Source: Dyadobacter sp. CY312 (GTDB taxonomy: Bacteria > Bacteroidota > Bacteroidia > Cytophagales > Spirosomataceae). From it: 64,000 nt of DNA. Under the pieces are notes generated by a model, which searched no databases, was not told the DNA's origin, and saw only the letters and a program-made list of their open reading frames with translations. Each line of letters starts with the position of its first letter. Position 1 is the first letter of the stretch. Location: the NCBI RefSeq assembly GCF_021390535.1, contig NZ_JAJUXG010000013.1:124001-188000 (forward strand). The letters are read 5' to 3'. Below are positions 25,295 to 34,553 of the stretch, piece by piece. The position numbers and the translations under genes were made by a program.

Positions 25295-28200
25295 CAGATT
25301 TCTACAAAAAACCCGCATCGTGCTGACCATGTTATCTGTTCAGCAGCTTTGTACTGCGCAGGCAATTTCCCTTGCAAGTCAGCAGGTGCCAGCGCGTACA
25401 CAGCATACGGAAAACCGTAACAGAGCAAAAAACCTTAAAGACCTATTGATCGACCTGGGTAAGCAACATCAGGTGAGCATATTGTTTGAAGAAGAAACGG
25501 TGAGAAATATTATGATTACCGGCGCTGAATACCACCAGGAGGGAAACAAGCTCGAAAAGCAGTTAAGTGATTTGCTAAAACCCTTTAACCTTCGATTCAA
25601 AAAAGCAGGAAAGGAAGCATATGTAATCGTTTCGCGATATGAAAAAAAGACCGTAGAATCTGCTGTTGCTACCATCGAGAGCGCCACCACTTCACCGGCA
25701 ACTTCGCCTGAGACTTTTAACACACCCGATGTGCTTGTTTCCAGAAATGCAAAACTTAGTCCGGAAGAAATTACTGTGAAAGGTAAAGTAACCGACGAAA
25801 GAGGCGACGGACTACCTGGCGTGAGTGTGGTGATAAAAGGCTCACAACGAGGCGTCACGACAGATATATCCGGTCAGTATCAAATAAGCAGCACAAGCTC
25901 CAACGTGGTTTTGATTTTTTCATTCGTAGGATATCTACCTAAGGAAGAGAATGTTGGTGATCGTTCTATTATTGATGTTTCACTGGCAGTTGATACCAAA
26001 GCGTTGGAAGAAGTGGTCGTAATAGGTTACGGAACGGCTAAGAAGAAAGACCTCACCGGAGCAGTTGCAGTGGTGGGCCGTAAAGAATTCGGAGATGTTT
26101 CAGCCACATCCGCGCAGCAGCTTTTACAAGGAAAAATAGCTGGTGTACAGATCGTTAATACAGGCGGACTACCGGGTTCCAACGCCAAAATCATTATTCG
26201 CGGTGTAGGTTCGCTCACCAATTCCGATCCTCTGTATGTGATCGACGGAATTCAGGGCGGAGATATCAACTCGGTTAGTCCTTATGACATTCAGGACATT
26301 ACGGTTTTAAAAGATGCGGCATCTGTGGCCATTTATGGCGCGTCCGCAGCAAATGGCGTGGTATTGATCACCACTAAAAAAGGGAAAGCCGGCACGCCGA
26401 GAGTAACCTACAATGGCTATGTAGGGATAGCGCAGGCATGGAAAAAACTTGATATGCTTGATGCTCCTCAATATGTGCAACTGGTGAAGGACATTGATGA
26501 AGCGCAGGGAAACAAAGTACCCGACAAGCTGAACACGCCTGATGTATTGGTTACGAGAACAGACTGGCAAAAGGAGATTTTTCGCAATGGAAAAATAACT
26601 GAACACCATGTGAACGTAACAGGCGGAAGCGACAAAGCAACCTATAATTTCTCAGCCGGATATACGGATCAGGAAGGGATTATGAAAGACTACGGTTATC
26701 AGCGTATCAATTTACGTACGCAGCTTGAAGAGCAGATCGGCAAAAGAATTCGACTTGGACAGACCATCAATTTCAGATACAACAGAACAACCGGAAATGT
26801 GGCCAGCTTTGTGGAAACACTTCGCATGCCACCTTACGCACCAACCATGGATCCTACAAACCTTGGTGGTTACAGCAGAGTTACTACCATTCTGGATCAG
26901 AATGATGCCCTCAATCCGTTGCCGGGAATTTACCTGACGGAGAAACTTTCAAGAGGTGTTTCCAATTTGTTTCAGCTTTGGGGTGAAGTGGATATCATCA
27001 ACGGTCTTAAATTCAGAACGCAGGCTAACATTGGTCTTTCCAATACAAACAGCTACAACTATACTGGTGAGTATCTGAATGGCAACCTTAAAACAGATCG
27101 CAAAATTGATGAGAGTTACGGTTTTTCTGTTTCACCGATTATTGAAAACATCCTGAGCTATACGAGAACAATCGGGCTTCACGACTTTTCGGTAATGGCT
27201 GGTAATACCTACAACGAAGGCAACAGAAGCCGGAGTGTGAATATGACAGGATCGGGATTTACGAATGATCTGATCAAACAAATCGGCGTATCTAAATCGA
27301 ACAGCATTACCGGTACCGGATCCGGAATTTACGCCTCCCGCTCCTATTTTGGACGCGTAACCTACGGATTTCACGACCGATACCTGATCAACGCTTCTCT
27401 GCGCCAGGACATCAATCCCGCATTTGGAAAAGCGTTCAGGAAAGGTAATTTCCCGTCGGTTGGTGTAGCCTGGAAAGTTGCCAATGAAGGATTTATGAAA
27501 AATGTTTCCTTCATCTCCGATCTTAAAATCAGAGGTAGCTGGGGGATCACCGGAAATGCCAACATCGGACTTTTCCTTACCGACCCAACTGTATATCGCG
27601 GTTATGGAAACAACAACATTGTTTATTCCTTCGGAGAAAGCAAAGCGTTCCAGCAAGGTGCAACAGTTACCAGAGTCCCAAACCCTTTCCTGAAATGGGA
27701 GGAAACAACACAGACAGATTTCGGTCTTGACTTTGGTCTGCTACGCAACAGATTGCAGGTTAGTCTGGACTTCTACAAACGTGATAGTAAGGATCTTCTC
27801 CTGGACGTAAAACTGCCGGTATCTACAGGACTCGGAGATGTTTACAACGATGCAAGTATGGTTCAAAATGCAGCCAATGCGATCAATAAAGGTTTTGAAG
27901 TGGCACTTTCATATGCAGGACAGGCAGGAGATTTTAGTTACAGCGTATCTGCCAACACGGGTTACAACAAGAATAATGTGGTGTCTCTTGGAAGCGGCGG
28001 ACCTATTGTAAGCGGAACCACAAACGGTGGGATCAACATTACCAAAACAGACGTTGGCGCAGCAATCGGATCCTTTTACGGTTTCCAGGTTGACAAAGTG
28101 GTGTCAAGCACTGCTGAGGTTGCCCGATACAACGAACTGGCGGTCGGCAAAGGATTCAAAAGTTATCAGGACGGTTTGAAAGCGGGTGATATCGTTTACA

Positions 28201-28781
28201 AAGATTTGAACGGTGACGGACAAATTACAGATCTGGATCAGGCGTTTTTAGGTTCTGCAATTCCTGTCTGGACTTACGGCGGCTCTGTCAACTTGGCTTA
28301 CAAAGCGTTTGACCTTTCGATGGGACTGGCTGGTATCGGAGATGTGAAAGTATACAACGCACTGCGCTACTGGACAGAAGGAACAACCCGACCGTTTAAC
28401 TCCTCAACTGCGGTATTGGATGCATGGAAAAAAGACGGTGATGTAACGGATATGCCAAGATCAGGACAGAACACACCGTCCAACCTGCGTGCCTCTGATC
28501 GTTTCCTTGAAAATGGCTCGTTTATGCGTCTTCGTAATCTCACACTCGGATTTTCGGTACCAAAAACGGTGTTAAACTCCACAGTTGGTAAAGTGTTTTC
28601 CAGCTTCCGGGTATACGCAACGGCGATGAATTTGCTGACTGTCACCAACTACAAAGGATATGATCCGGAGGTGAGCGCCAGTGTTAACGATGCGAAATCG
28701 TTTATTTTCACAAAAGGCGTCGATACAGGTCAATATCCACAGCCAAGGACTTTCCTTCTTGGATTACAGGTTGGGTTTTAA
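25287..28781 (+). CDS. SusC/RagA-family TonB-linked outer membrane transporter with STN domain
   Basis: 1164 residues. After a signal region (about 1-27) there is an STN signalling domain (about 55-113, LKDLLIDLGKQHQVSILFEE), typical of transporters that signal to FecR. Next come a carboxypeptidase-regulatory-like domain (about 168-245, VKGKVTDERGDGLPGVSVVI), the TonB-box/plug start EEVVVIGYGTAKKKDLTG, plug motifs GVGSLTNSDPLYVIDGIQGG and ILKD-like VLKDAASVAIYGASAANGV, and a 22-strand barrel to the C-terminal aromatic LLGLQVGF. It imports glycan oligomers, here probably xyloglucan fragments given the GH74-like enzyme upstream. It overlaps fecR and is followed 32 bases later by susD. Confidence 0.95.
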   Translation: MSSRFLQKTRIVLTMLSVQQLCTAQAISLASQQVPARTQHTENRNRAKNLKDLLIDLGKQHQVSILFEEETVRNIMITGAEYHQEGNKLEKQLSDLLKPFNLRFKKAGKEAYVIVSRYEKKTVESAVATIESATTSPATSPETFNTPDVLVSRNAKLSPEEITVKGKVTDERGDGLPGVSVVIKGSQRGVTTDISGQYQISSTSSNVVLIFSFVGYLPKEENVGDRSIIDVSLAVDTKALEEVVVIGYGTAKKKDLTGAVAVVGRKEFGDVSATSAQQLLQGKIAGVQIVNTGGLPGSNAKIIIRGVGSLTNSDPLYVIDGIQGGDINSVSPYDIQDITVLKDAASVAIYGASAANGVVLITTKKGKAGTPRVTYNGYVGIAQAWKKLDMLDAPQYVQLVKDIDEAQGNKVPDKLNTPDVLVTRTDWQKEIFRNGKITEHHVNVTGGSDKATYNFSAGYTDQEGIMKDYGYQRINLRTQLEEQIGKRIRLGQTINFRYNRTTGNVASFVETLRMPPYAPTMDPTNLGGYSRVTTILDQNDALNPLPGIYLTEKLSRGVSNLFQLWGEVDIINGLKFRTQANIGLSNTNSYNYTGEYLNGNLKTDRKIDESYGFSVSPIIENILSYTRTIGLHDFSVMAGNTYNEGNRSRSVNMTGSGFTNDLIKQIGVSKSNSITGTGSGIYASRSYFGRVTYGFHDRYLINASLRQDINPAFGKAFRKGNFPSVGVAWKVANEGFMKNVSFISDLKIRGSWGITGNANIGLFLTDPTVYRGYGNNNIVYSFGESKAFQQGATVTRVPNPFLKWEETTQTDFGLDFGLLRNRLQVSLDFYKRDSKDLLLDVKLPVSTGLGDVYNDASMVQNAANAINKGFEVALSYAGQAGDFSYSVSANTGYNKNNVVSLGSGGPIVSGTTNGGINITKTDVGAAIGSFYGFQVDKVVSSTAEVARYNELAVGKGFKSYQDGLKAGDIVYKDLNGDGQITDLDQAFLGSAIPVWTYGGSVNLAYKAFDLSMGLAGIGDVKVYNALRYWTEGTTRPFNSSTAVLDAWKKDGDVTDMPRSGQNTPSNLRASDRFLENGSFMRLRNLTLGFSVPKTVLNSTVGKVFSSFRVYATAMNLLTVTNYKGYDPEVSASVNDAKSFIFTKGVDTGQYPQPRTFLLGLQVGF

Positions 28782-28813
28782 AATTCTTTTCATTCAACTT
28801 CATTTTACCGATA

Positions 28814-30394
28814 ATGAAAAAGCAAATACTTTCGCTCGGAACGCTGGCCTGCCTGGCCTTAGCCGGCTGCGACAACTCACTGGATAATGTAAAAAACCAA
28901 GCGAGTTATAACGACGACACCTATTTCACAACACCAGCAACCATTTCGGAATCGCTCACAGCAGCCTATGGTCTGATGCTCTACAAAGGGCTTTATTCAA
29001 GAGACTTCTACTATCTCATGGATCTGACCGGTAATGAGGCTGAGGCTGATGCACCGCTTTTGGGAGATGTTTTGCAGCTTCATGATTATAGCTATGCGGC
29101 CAATCATGCTCAGATTAATGACCTTTGGTCTACCGCTTACAAGCTCACTTTCAGATCCAATCTGGTGATTGACAAGGCGGCAAAAGTGGTTCCGGCTTCT
29201 GATGCCGAGAAAGCAAAACTTACCCAGTACATTTCGGAGGCCTACTTTCTGAAAGCCTATGCGGAGTTTTTGCTGGTAACACTCTGGGGCCGTGTTCCTA
29301 TTCGTACAGACTACGGCGGCAACAGCGAATTTTATCTATCGAGAGCTACTGTGGAGGATAACTGGAAGCAGATCGAATCAGATCTGAAAAATGCGATCAG
29401 CGGCCTGCCTGTCACTTATGCAACGGCCGATCTGGGCCGGGTAACCAAAGGAGCAGCTGTTGCGCTGCTGGGTAAATCCTATTTGTTTCAGAAAAAATAT
29501 GCAGAAGCAGCAACACAGTTTGACTTGCTTACCAAAGCTCCATACACGTACAGCCTGGTGCAAAATCTTGACGAACTGTTTACCAAATCACCTGTAAAAA
29601 ATGCCGAAACAGTTTTTGATATCCCTCATAAAGCATGGGGCGGCTGGGCCGAAGGAAGTCCATACTATATGTTCGGTTCTCAGGAAGGATCAGGAAGTGG
29701 TAAGAACACATTGACCGGACGCGCCATGGAATATGGCTGGAACGACTGGCGTAACGTATTCATCTCGGATGCAGCCGTAAAAGCATTTACGTATTCCGAC
29801 GAATCCGGCAAAGTTTATGTGGATCCGAGAGCGAAAAATACTTTTTACGGAGACAAAACAAGTGGCGGCGATGTGACTTATTGCGATAACTGTCCTGGTG
29901 GTGCAAAGCCTTACCCATATGCTGAAAACGGCAACGGTTTCCGTTGGAGAAAATATGAACCATACGAGTACAAAGAGAAAGGTGAACTGCCTCAGTCGGA
30001 TATTAACTCACAGGTAATACGCTACGCCGATGTGCTGCTGATGCTCGCCGAAGCGCAGATCAATAACGGCAAGATCGCTGACGCCCTTCCGCTGATAAAC
30101 CAGGTAAGAACCCGATCCGGTGCATTTGCCTATACCAATCTGGGAAGTAAGGAGGAAGCGATTAAAAAGATTATGCTCGAACGCCAGCTTGAACTATCCG
30201 GCGAACAGGTACGCTGGTTTGATCTGATTCGCTGGGGAGTTGCTAAACAGACACTGAACGCGGAAAAGAAAGCGAAGTATCCAACTTCCAGCCAGCCTTT
30301 TTTCCAAGATAAACATGTATTATTCCCTATACCTTTATCCGAGAAAAACACCAATCCGCTTGTGGCAAAAGACATCGCCAACGACTGGAACTAA
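28814..30394 (+). CDS. SusD/RagB-family glycan-binding lipoprotein
   Basis: 526 residues with lipobox LALAGC (lipidated Cys19). The SusD fold is shown by YISEAYFLKAYAEFLLVTLW, GRVTKGAAVALLGKSYLFQK, and the C-terminal RYADVLLMLAEAQINNGK, ALPLINQVRTRSGA and IMLERQLELSGEQVRWFDLI. It forms the lid of the SusC transporter on the cell surface and binds the glycan. It is the last gene of the sigma-fecR-susC-susD operon; a very strong terminator follows within eight bases. No further glycosidase or surface glycan-binding gene follows, so this is a minimal locus. Confidence 0.95.
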   Translation: MKKQILSLGTLACLALAGCDNSLDNVKNQASYNDDTYFTTPATISESLTAAYGLMLYKGLYSRDFYYLMDLTGNEAEADAPLLGDVLQLHDYSYAANHAQINDLWSTAYKLTFRSNLVIDKAAKVVPASDAEKAKLTQYISEAYFLKAYAEFLLVTLWGRVPIRTDYGGNSEFYLSRATVEDNWKQIESDLKNAISGLPVTYATADLGRVTKGAAVALLGKSYLFQKKYAEAATQFDLLTKAPYTYSLVQNLDELFTKSPVKNAETVFDIPHKAWGGWAEGSPYYMFGSQEGSGSGKNTLTGRAMEYGWNDWRNVFISDAAVKAFTYSDESGKVYVDPRAKNTFYGDKTSGGDVTYCDNCPGGAKPYPYAENGNGFRWRKYEPYEYKEKGELPQSDINSQVIRYADVLLMLAEAQINNGKIADALPLINQVRTRSGAFAYTNLGSKEEAIKKIMLERQLELSGEQVRWFDLIRWGVAKQTLNAEKKAKYPTSSQPFFQDKHVLFPIPLSEKNTNPLVAKDIANDWN

Positions 30395-30401
30395 CTGACA
30401 A

Positions 30402-30453
30402 TAGCTAAAAACGCCCCGCCGACATCTATCTGTCAGCGGGGCGTTTTTAGCTA
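30402..30453. terminator. Strong bidirectional terminator after susD
   Basis: TAGCTAAAAACGCCCCGC and GCGGGGCGTTTTTAGCTA form an 18-base-pair perfect stem with A and T runs at both sides. It serves the susD transcript and the minus-strand remnant at 30464. Confidence 0.93.
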
Positions 30454-30463
30454 TAAATAAGGA

Positions 30464-30730
30464 CTAAATCGCGGTGTTTTCCACCCTGGTATACAACTCA
30501 GTTACAAAAGAGCTGTAATCAATGAAGGTTTCCGGTTTTGGAATAAAATCGAACGCTCCCAATTCTAGGCATTTATCTCTGACCGACTTAATTGAAGAGG
30601 TGGACGTAATGACCACTTTAATAGCTGCGTACTTATCATCGGATTGCATCTCTGATAAAATATCATAGCCATTTTTCCCTGGCATATTCAGGTCAGATAA
30701 AATCAGCATTGCTATCTTATACTTTCTCAT
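30464..30730 (-). pseudogene. Response regulator receiver domain, internally deleted
   Basis: 88 codons. MRKYKIAMLILSDLNMPGKN looks like a normal receiver-domain first residues (MRKYKI) joined directly to the phospho-acceptor region (LILSDLNMPGKNGYDIL), so about 45 residues including the acidic pair that binds magnesium are missing. The C-terminal half is intact: VVITSTSS and FDFIPKPETF with the conserved Lys-Pro. It follows a histidine kinase fragment. It probably cannot be phosphorylated normally. Confidence 0.7.
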
Positions 30731-30736
30731 GATTTG

Positions 30737-30859
30737 TTAGCTCATAGTAGTTTTGATATATGGTAAAGTAAAAGGTTTTCCCTGTTCCGATTCACACCAC
30801 ATTTTTCCCTGATGACGTTCTGCTATTTTTTTACAAATTGCGAGCCCCATTCCTGTTAC
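30737..30859 (-). pseudogene. Histidine kinase 3'-end fragment
   Basis: In a frame offset from the 2Fe-2S remnant, this reads VTGMGLAICKKIAERHQGKM then WCESEQGKPFTLPY and a stop. This is the G2 box and final strand of a histidine kinase ATPase domain (usual form GTGIGLAICKKI.ERH.G). Everything upstream of the G2 box is missing. The usual 'GKGSTFYFTLP' has also lost residues. It lies just upstream of the response regulator fragment, as in a former kinase-regulator pair. Confidence 0.75.
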
Positions 30860-31307
30860 CCTCACCCAACATCCCTATCACGCTGCAAATTTGCCCCGGA
30901 GTGCAATAACCATATTGAAAAGCGTCATACTCAATGAACGCCTTCTGTGAAGGATGCATGTCCCCGCTTGTTCCGATACCTTCAATGGTGGTAATCTCTG
31001 AACCATCCTTCATAACAGCCAGCGTAAGACAGCTAAGCATACGTTCACCATCACAAAGCACCGTACATGCGCCACACTGGCCATGATCGCACCCTTTCTT
31101 CGTTCCGGTAAGGTTCGCATATTCTCTGATCGCATCCAGCAAGCTCACCCATGGAGCCAGTTATAATGAAACCTGCTGCCCGTTTATAAGCAAAGTCACG
31201 TCGCCTGGTGCTATTGCATCAAGGGTTGAGTGGGTGGAAGATTTTGTGAGCACAAATTCCGTGTTTAATTGGTTAGCGTGCGTAGCAAGACATAATAAGC
31301 GTGCCAT
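30860..31307 (-). pseudogene. 2Fe-2S subunit of a molybdenum hydroxylase (YagT-like), broken
   Basis: Reads VTLLINGQQVSL, an in-frame TAA, then LAPWVSLLDAIREYANLTGT and KKGCDHGQCGACTVLCDG, the plant-type ferredoxin cysteine pattern. A second pattern AFQYGYCTPGQICSVIGML marks the C-terminal 2Fe-2S domain, which is cut off after GML. Intact relatives of this aldehyde/xanthine-dehydrogenase small subunit run about 50 residues further. The frame then runs into the kinase fragment, so a deletion joins the two. A stop codon and a truncation make this a pseudogene. No large (molybdopterin) or FAD subunit remains nearby. Confidence 0.8.
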
Positions 31308-31462
31308 CGGAATAATGAGAATCCGCGATCCGGAATTTCCTCAATTTCTCACTTTTGAGGTTTGAGGAGCGCATGGCAAGGTTGAAGTTATTCCATGAAC
31401 ATGTGAAAATTTTACACGGCGTGATTTTAATAGAAAGCTCCGGTGAATGAAATATTTATTAA

Positions 31463-32221
31463 ATGATGGCTAAGCGGGGAGAAATTTATCTGGGAACCAG
31501 CGGGCTGGTTTTGCCGTATAAAAACAGACAGGCCTATCCTGCCGAATTCGAAGGCCAGAGCCGGATGATGGTGTATGGAAAGCTGTTTAATTCGATTGAA
31601 ATCAATTCCATTTTTTACAAGCTGCCAAGGCCGGCGACCATTGGCGAATGGACCCGGGCGGTTCGCCAGGATTTCCGTTTCACCTTCAAATTGTGGAAAC
31701 AGATTTCTCACAGTCCGTCACTGAAATTCAATGAGGTCGATGTGGAAAGGTTTTTTGAAGTAATCGAACCAGCCAGAGAAAAAGCCGGTTGTATTCTTGT
31801 GCAATTTCCACCATCTGTTAAAGCCGCCTTGTTCCAAGAAGTATCTTCCCTGCTTGAAACTTTGCAACATTTCAATAAAAATCGCTGGTCTGTGGCAGTT
31901 GAGTTCCGAAGTCCGTCGTGGTATACATCCCGTACCTTTGATCTTCTGAATACAAACCAGTTGGCTATGGTTTATCATGACAAATCAGGCAGCCAGTCGC
32001 CACACCAGGAGCTGGATGCCGACATAATCTACCTTCGTTTCCATGGACCAAACGGAAATTACAAGGGAAGCTACGACCAGGGATTTCTTTACGAGTATGC
32101 AGGTTATGTAAGCGCATGGCAGGATGCGGGAAAAACCGTTTATGTCTATTTCAACAATACCATGGGTGCCGCACTGGAGAATTTAAGAACGCTTGAAAAA
32201 TTTATGGCTGAGGACGAATGA
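31463..32221 (+). CDS. DUF72 (YecE-like) protein
   Basis: 252 residues of the DUF72 family, a TIM-barrel-like fold of unknown biochemical role. Family features: GEIYLGTSGLVLPYKNR, FNSIEINSIFYKLPRPATIG, FRFTFKLWKQISH, LVQFPPSVK, WSVAVEFRSPSWY, YLRFHGPNGNYKGSYD and VYVYFNNTMGAALENL. The last motif is the usual '(V/F)YFNN...G.A..NA..L'. Two ATG codons in a row leave the start uncertain by one codon. It stands alone, with gene remnants upstream on the other strand. Confidence 0.9.
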   Translation: MMAKRGEIYLGTSGLVLPYKNRQAYPAEFEGQSRMMVYGKLFNSIEINSIFYKLPRPATIGEWTRAVRQDFRFTFKLWKQISHSPSLKFNEVDVERFFEVIEPAREKAGCILVQFPPSVKAALFQEVSSLLETLQHFNKNRWSVAVEFRSPSWYTSRTFDLLNTNQLAMVYHDKSGSQSPHQELDADIIYLRFHGPNGNYKGSYDQGFLYEYAGYVSAWQDAGKTVYVYFNNTMGAALENLRTLEKFMAEDE

Positions 32222-32414
32222 TACATCATTGGTATAGCACCAAATCAAAGTCATCATCCTATTACGTCAAACCAAACAAATACTTGTTAAAGTGAATGAA
32301 AAACATCCTATAGAACCCAGCAAATCCTATTTTAGACTGTCGTAATATCAAATAATCTTCCCTTCCAACCATTTGCCCGACTGATGAGTCATCGTACAAA
32401 ACAATCTTGAAATT

Positions 32415-32795
32415 ATGAAAACAAGTCTTCTTTTCCAGCTAGCTTTTGTGTTGTTAATGGGTTGTAATAAAGCGGATGATTTGGGTCCTGCTGAGCTTAC
32501 GGGCTGTACAAATGTAACAGGTGCGAACTGTTTCAGAGTTTTGAAAAATGTGGATACATTTGTTTTTTCCATGACAAATACCAGACAGGATGGCACCACT
32601 TTTGACAGCTATTTTATCAAAAATGATGATGCGGATGGGTTAACACAACCCCTCGTTCCCTGTAATTTACCAGAAGAGTATCAAAAGAATGGTTTGCGGA
32701 TCAGATTCAGTGGGCATGCGTTATCTTTCCTAGACCATGGCTTCGGAAATAGTATTGGACTACCTATTGAACTGACCCACATTAAAAAGAGGTAG
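32415..32795 (+). CDS. Hypothetical lipoprotein
   Basis: 126 residues with a lipoprotein signal: MKTSLLFQLAFVLLMGC places the lipidated cysteine at 17. The mature part has two further cysteines in GCTNVTGANC and a short beta-rich region. No family recognised. It is monocistronic in appearance. The cell-surface or periplasmic location is predicted; nothing points to a function. Confidence 0.6.
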   Translation: MKTSLLFQLAFVLLMGCNKADDLGPAELTGCTNVTGANCFRVLKNVDTFVFSMTNTRQDGTTFDSYFIKNDDADGLTQPLVPCNLPEEYQKNGLRIRFSGHALSFLDHGFGNSIGLPIELTHIKKR

Positions 32796-32953
32796 TTGGA
32801 TCTGACTGCGTCCGAATCCGGTCTGTTTTCACCGGCCCTGTTAGTTAGCGATCGCTTTTCAAAATTTACCTGAATCACCATATCATCATCTTCTTTCAAC
32901 GACGCTATTTGCCTGTTCACCGAAAATTACAACTGATCAGACTTTAAAAAGTA

Positions 32954-32961
32954 TAATTTTG
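32954..32961 (+). promoter_or_regulatory. Likely -7 box of the dps promoter
   Basis: TAATTTTG fits the Bacteroidota TAnnTTTG box and lies 43 bases before the dps ATG. Only a weak CTG is found at the -33 position about 20 bases upstream. Confidence 0.45.
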
Positions 32962-33004
32962 TTTATCACAAAAAAAGAAAAGCATACTTCTAAATAATCA
33001 GATC

Positions 33005-33478
33005 ATGAAAGCGAACATTGGAATTTCAGAAGAAAATAGAAACGCGGTTTCAGCCCAGCTGGCGAAATTACTTGCGGATGAATTTGTATTGTATACCAAA
33101 ACCAGAAATGCCCACTGGAACATCGAAGGCGCCGACTTTCATGCCATGCATTTATTTTTCGAAGCGCAGTACCAGCAACTGGACGATGTGATGGACAGCG
33201 TTGCCGAACGTATACGTAAGATCGGCCACTATGCACCAGCTACATTAACGCAGCTTTTGCAGCTAACCCACCTTACAGAGGCCACCGCCAATAAAAATGA
33301 CAGCGCCGGATTTATAAAAGAATTGCTTGAAGACCACGAAAGTATCATCACATTCATTCGCGGAAACATTAACCCATTTGCCAACGAATACCACGATGCC
33401 GGAACGAGTGATTTCATCACGGGACTGCTGGAAACACATGAAGAAATGGCTTGGATGTTACGCGCTCATTTTGCCTGA
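33005..33478 (+). CDS. dps: Dps-family ferritin-like DNA-protection protein
   Basis: 157 residues, the normal Dps length. It oxidises and stores iron in a 12-subunit shell and protects DNA from oxidative damage. Ferroxidase residues at the subunit interface are all present with the right spacing: H37 (NAHWNIEG), H49 (HAMHLFF), D64 and E68 (MDSVAERIR). KIGHYAPATL and the final helix ETHEEMAWMLRAHF also fit. The basic N-terminal tail that binds DNA in E. coli Dps is short here. The gene has its own promoter-like box and a clear terminator, so it is monocistronic. Confidence 0.95.
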   Translation: MKANIGISEENRNAVSAQLAKLLADEFVLYTKTRNAHWNIEGADFHAMHLFFEAQYQQLDDVMDSVAERIRKIGHYAPATLTQLLQLTHLTEATANKNDSAGFIKELLEDHESIITFIRGNINPFANEYHDAGTSDFITGLLETHEEMAWMLRAHFA

Positions 33479-33516
33479 ATAAAACATTTCAGAAAACCAT
33501 AACACTTCTCCCCTCA

Positions 33517-33546
33517 AAACCGCTGAATAGCTCAGCGGTTTTTTCG
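33517..33546 (+). terminator. Terminator of dps
   Basis: AACCGCTGA / TCAGCGGTT perfect nine-base stem, loop ATAGC, then TTTTTC. Confidence 0.9.
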
Positions 33547-33700
33547 TATTTTTTACTTAAAAGTGTTTATGAGCTCAATTCAGTGGTTTTATACCAAAAT
33601 TGATAACTTAGCTTTCGTATTCCTGTGATAGGAATATACGACCGAAAATAAGTATTTTCGAGCGGTTCAGCCAGGCCGAGGATTCAATCACCAGAAACAT

Positions 33701-33874
33701 ATGAAAACGAGCATCGGCATTATGGGACTGACTCCTCTGCTCAGCGAGTACCTGGATCAGCTGGAAGAGGCTGGCCCGAAATCTGTGGACTTACTAAGTT
33801 GTGTGAATACTGTGAAGAATATTTGCTTAGGAGCTTTGCAAGAAGCGAAGGCTGTTTACAGCAAGCTGGTGTAA
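33701..33874 (+). CDS. Small hypothetical protein (57 aa)
   Basis: Open frame MKTSIGIMGLTPLLSEYLDQ ... AVYSKLV, 57 residues, helical and slightly acidic, no signal peptide. It ends 24 bases before the monooxygenase gene at 33899, so they may be cotranscribed. No family recognised; the amino-acid composition looks natural but there is no independent support. Confidence 0.4.
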   Translation: MKTSIGIMGLTPLLSEYLDQLEEAGPKSVDLLSCVNTVKNICLGALQEAKAVYSKLV

Positions 33875-33898
33875 TGAAGAATTAAAAACCTGAATATC

Positions 33899-34423
33899 AT
33901 GCCTATACATGTTGCCATTACGCGCAGAGTTCTTCCGGGAAAAGAAAAGGAATTTACAGAAGCACTCCGCCATTTTCTCGGCGAATCGTTTTTGCACGGC
34001 GGTGTGCAGGGAGCCGGCATGATCTCTCCATTACCCGGAACCGACAGTCGGGAAATCGGTATTCTCAGAACTTTCGCAGATGAAGCTGAGCGCGATGCAT
34101 TTTATAATTCGCAGCTTTTTAAAGATTGGGAAGCCTACGCCTCCACGCTCACAGAGGAGCCAAATTATCGTCAGCTGACTGGATTGGAAGCCTGGTTTCG
34201 TTCACCAACGCCGCCTCCCCGCTGGAAAATGGCGATTGCTACCTTGTGTGGTGTCTTTCCGACCAGCCTGTTTTTGTCCTTAACCATCGGTCCCCACATT
34301 CAGCCGCTTCCAATACTGCTTCGTGTTCTCATTATCGCATCGTGCATGGTTACACTATTAACATGGGTGGTTATGCCGCAAGTAACAAAAATTTTGAAAC
34401 CGTGGCTGCGGAGTGGCAGATAG
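33899..34423 (+). CDS. Antibiotic-biosynthesis-monooxygenase (ABM) domain protein with C-terminal membrane helices
   Basis: 174 residues. The N-terminal 100 residues form an ABM-type ferredoxin-like fold: IHVAITRRVLPGKEKEFTEA, a beta-strand GILRTFADEAERDAFYNS and RQLTGLEAWF. Two transmembrane helices follow (about 112-130 and 138-160), with PTPPPRWKMAIATLCGVFP at the junction. The membrane-tethered form is known among uncharacterised ABM proteins. No cofactor site can be read; the substrate is unknown. Confidence 0.8.
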   Translation: MPIHVAITRRVLPGKEKEFTEALRHFLGESFLHGGVQGAGMISPLPGTDSREIGILRTFADEAERDAFYNSQLFKDWEAYASTLTEEPNYRQLTGLEAWFRSPTPPPRWKMAIATLCGVFPTSLFLSLTIGPHIQPLPILLRVLIIASCMVTLLTWVVMPQVTKILKPWLRSGR

Positions 34424-34452
34424 ACAGGCTCTGGTAGAAAAACGGATTCATT

Positions 34453-34553
34453 TTAGAAAGGTAGAATTTTAGTAAAAAAAGCCCTCGTCACCATCAATCC
34501 CTGCTCATCGTGCACTTCTGTCAGCGTTTCGCTAAGACCCTCTGAACTGGGTA
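34453..34553 (-). pseudogene. Unidentified 3'-end coding remnant
   Basis: On the minus strand, directly after the oxalate decarboxylase remnant, a frame reads SSEGLSETLTEVHDEQGLMV then TRAFFTKILPF and a stop. It looks like the final strands of a real protein but I cannot name the family. It has no start. Confidence 0.3.
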
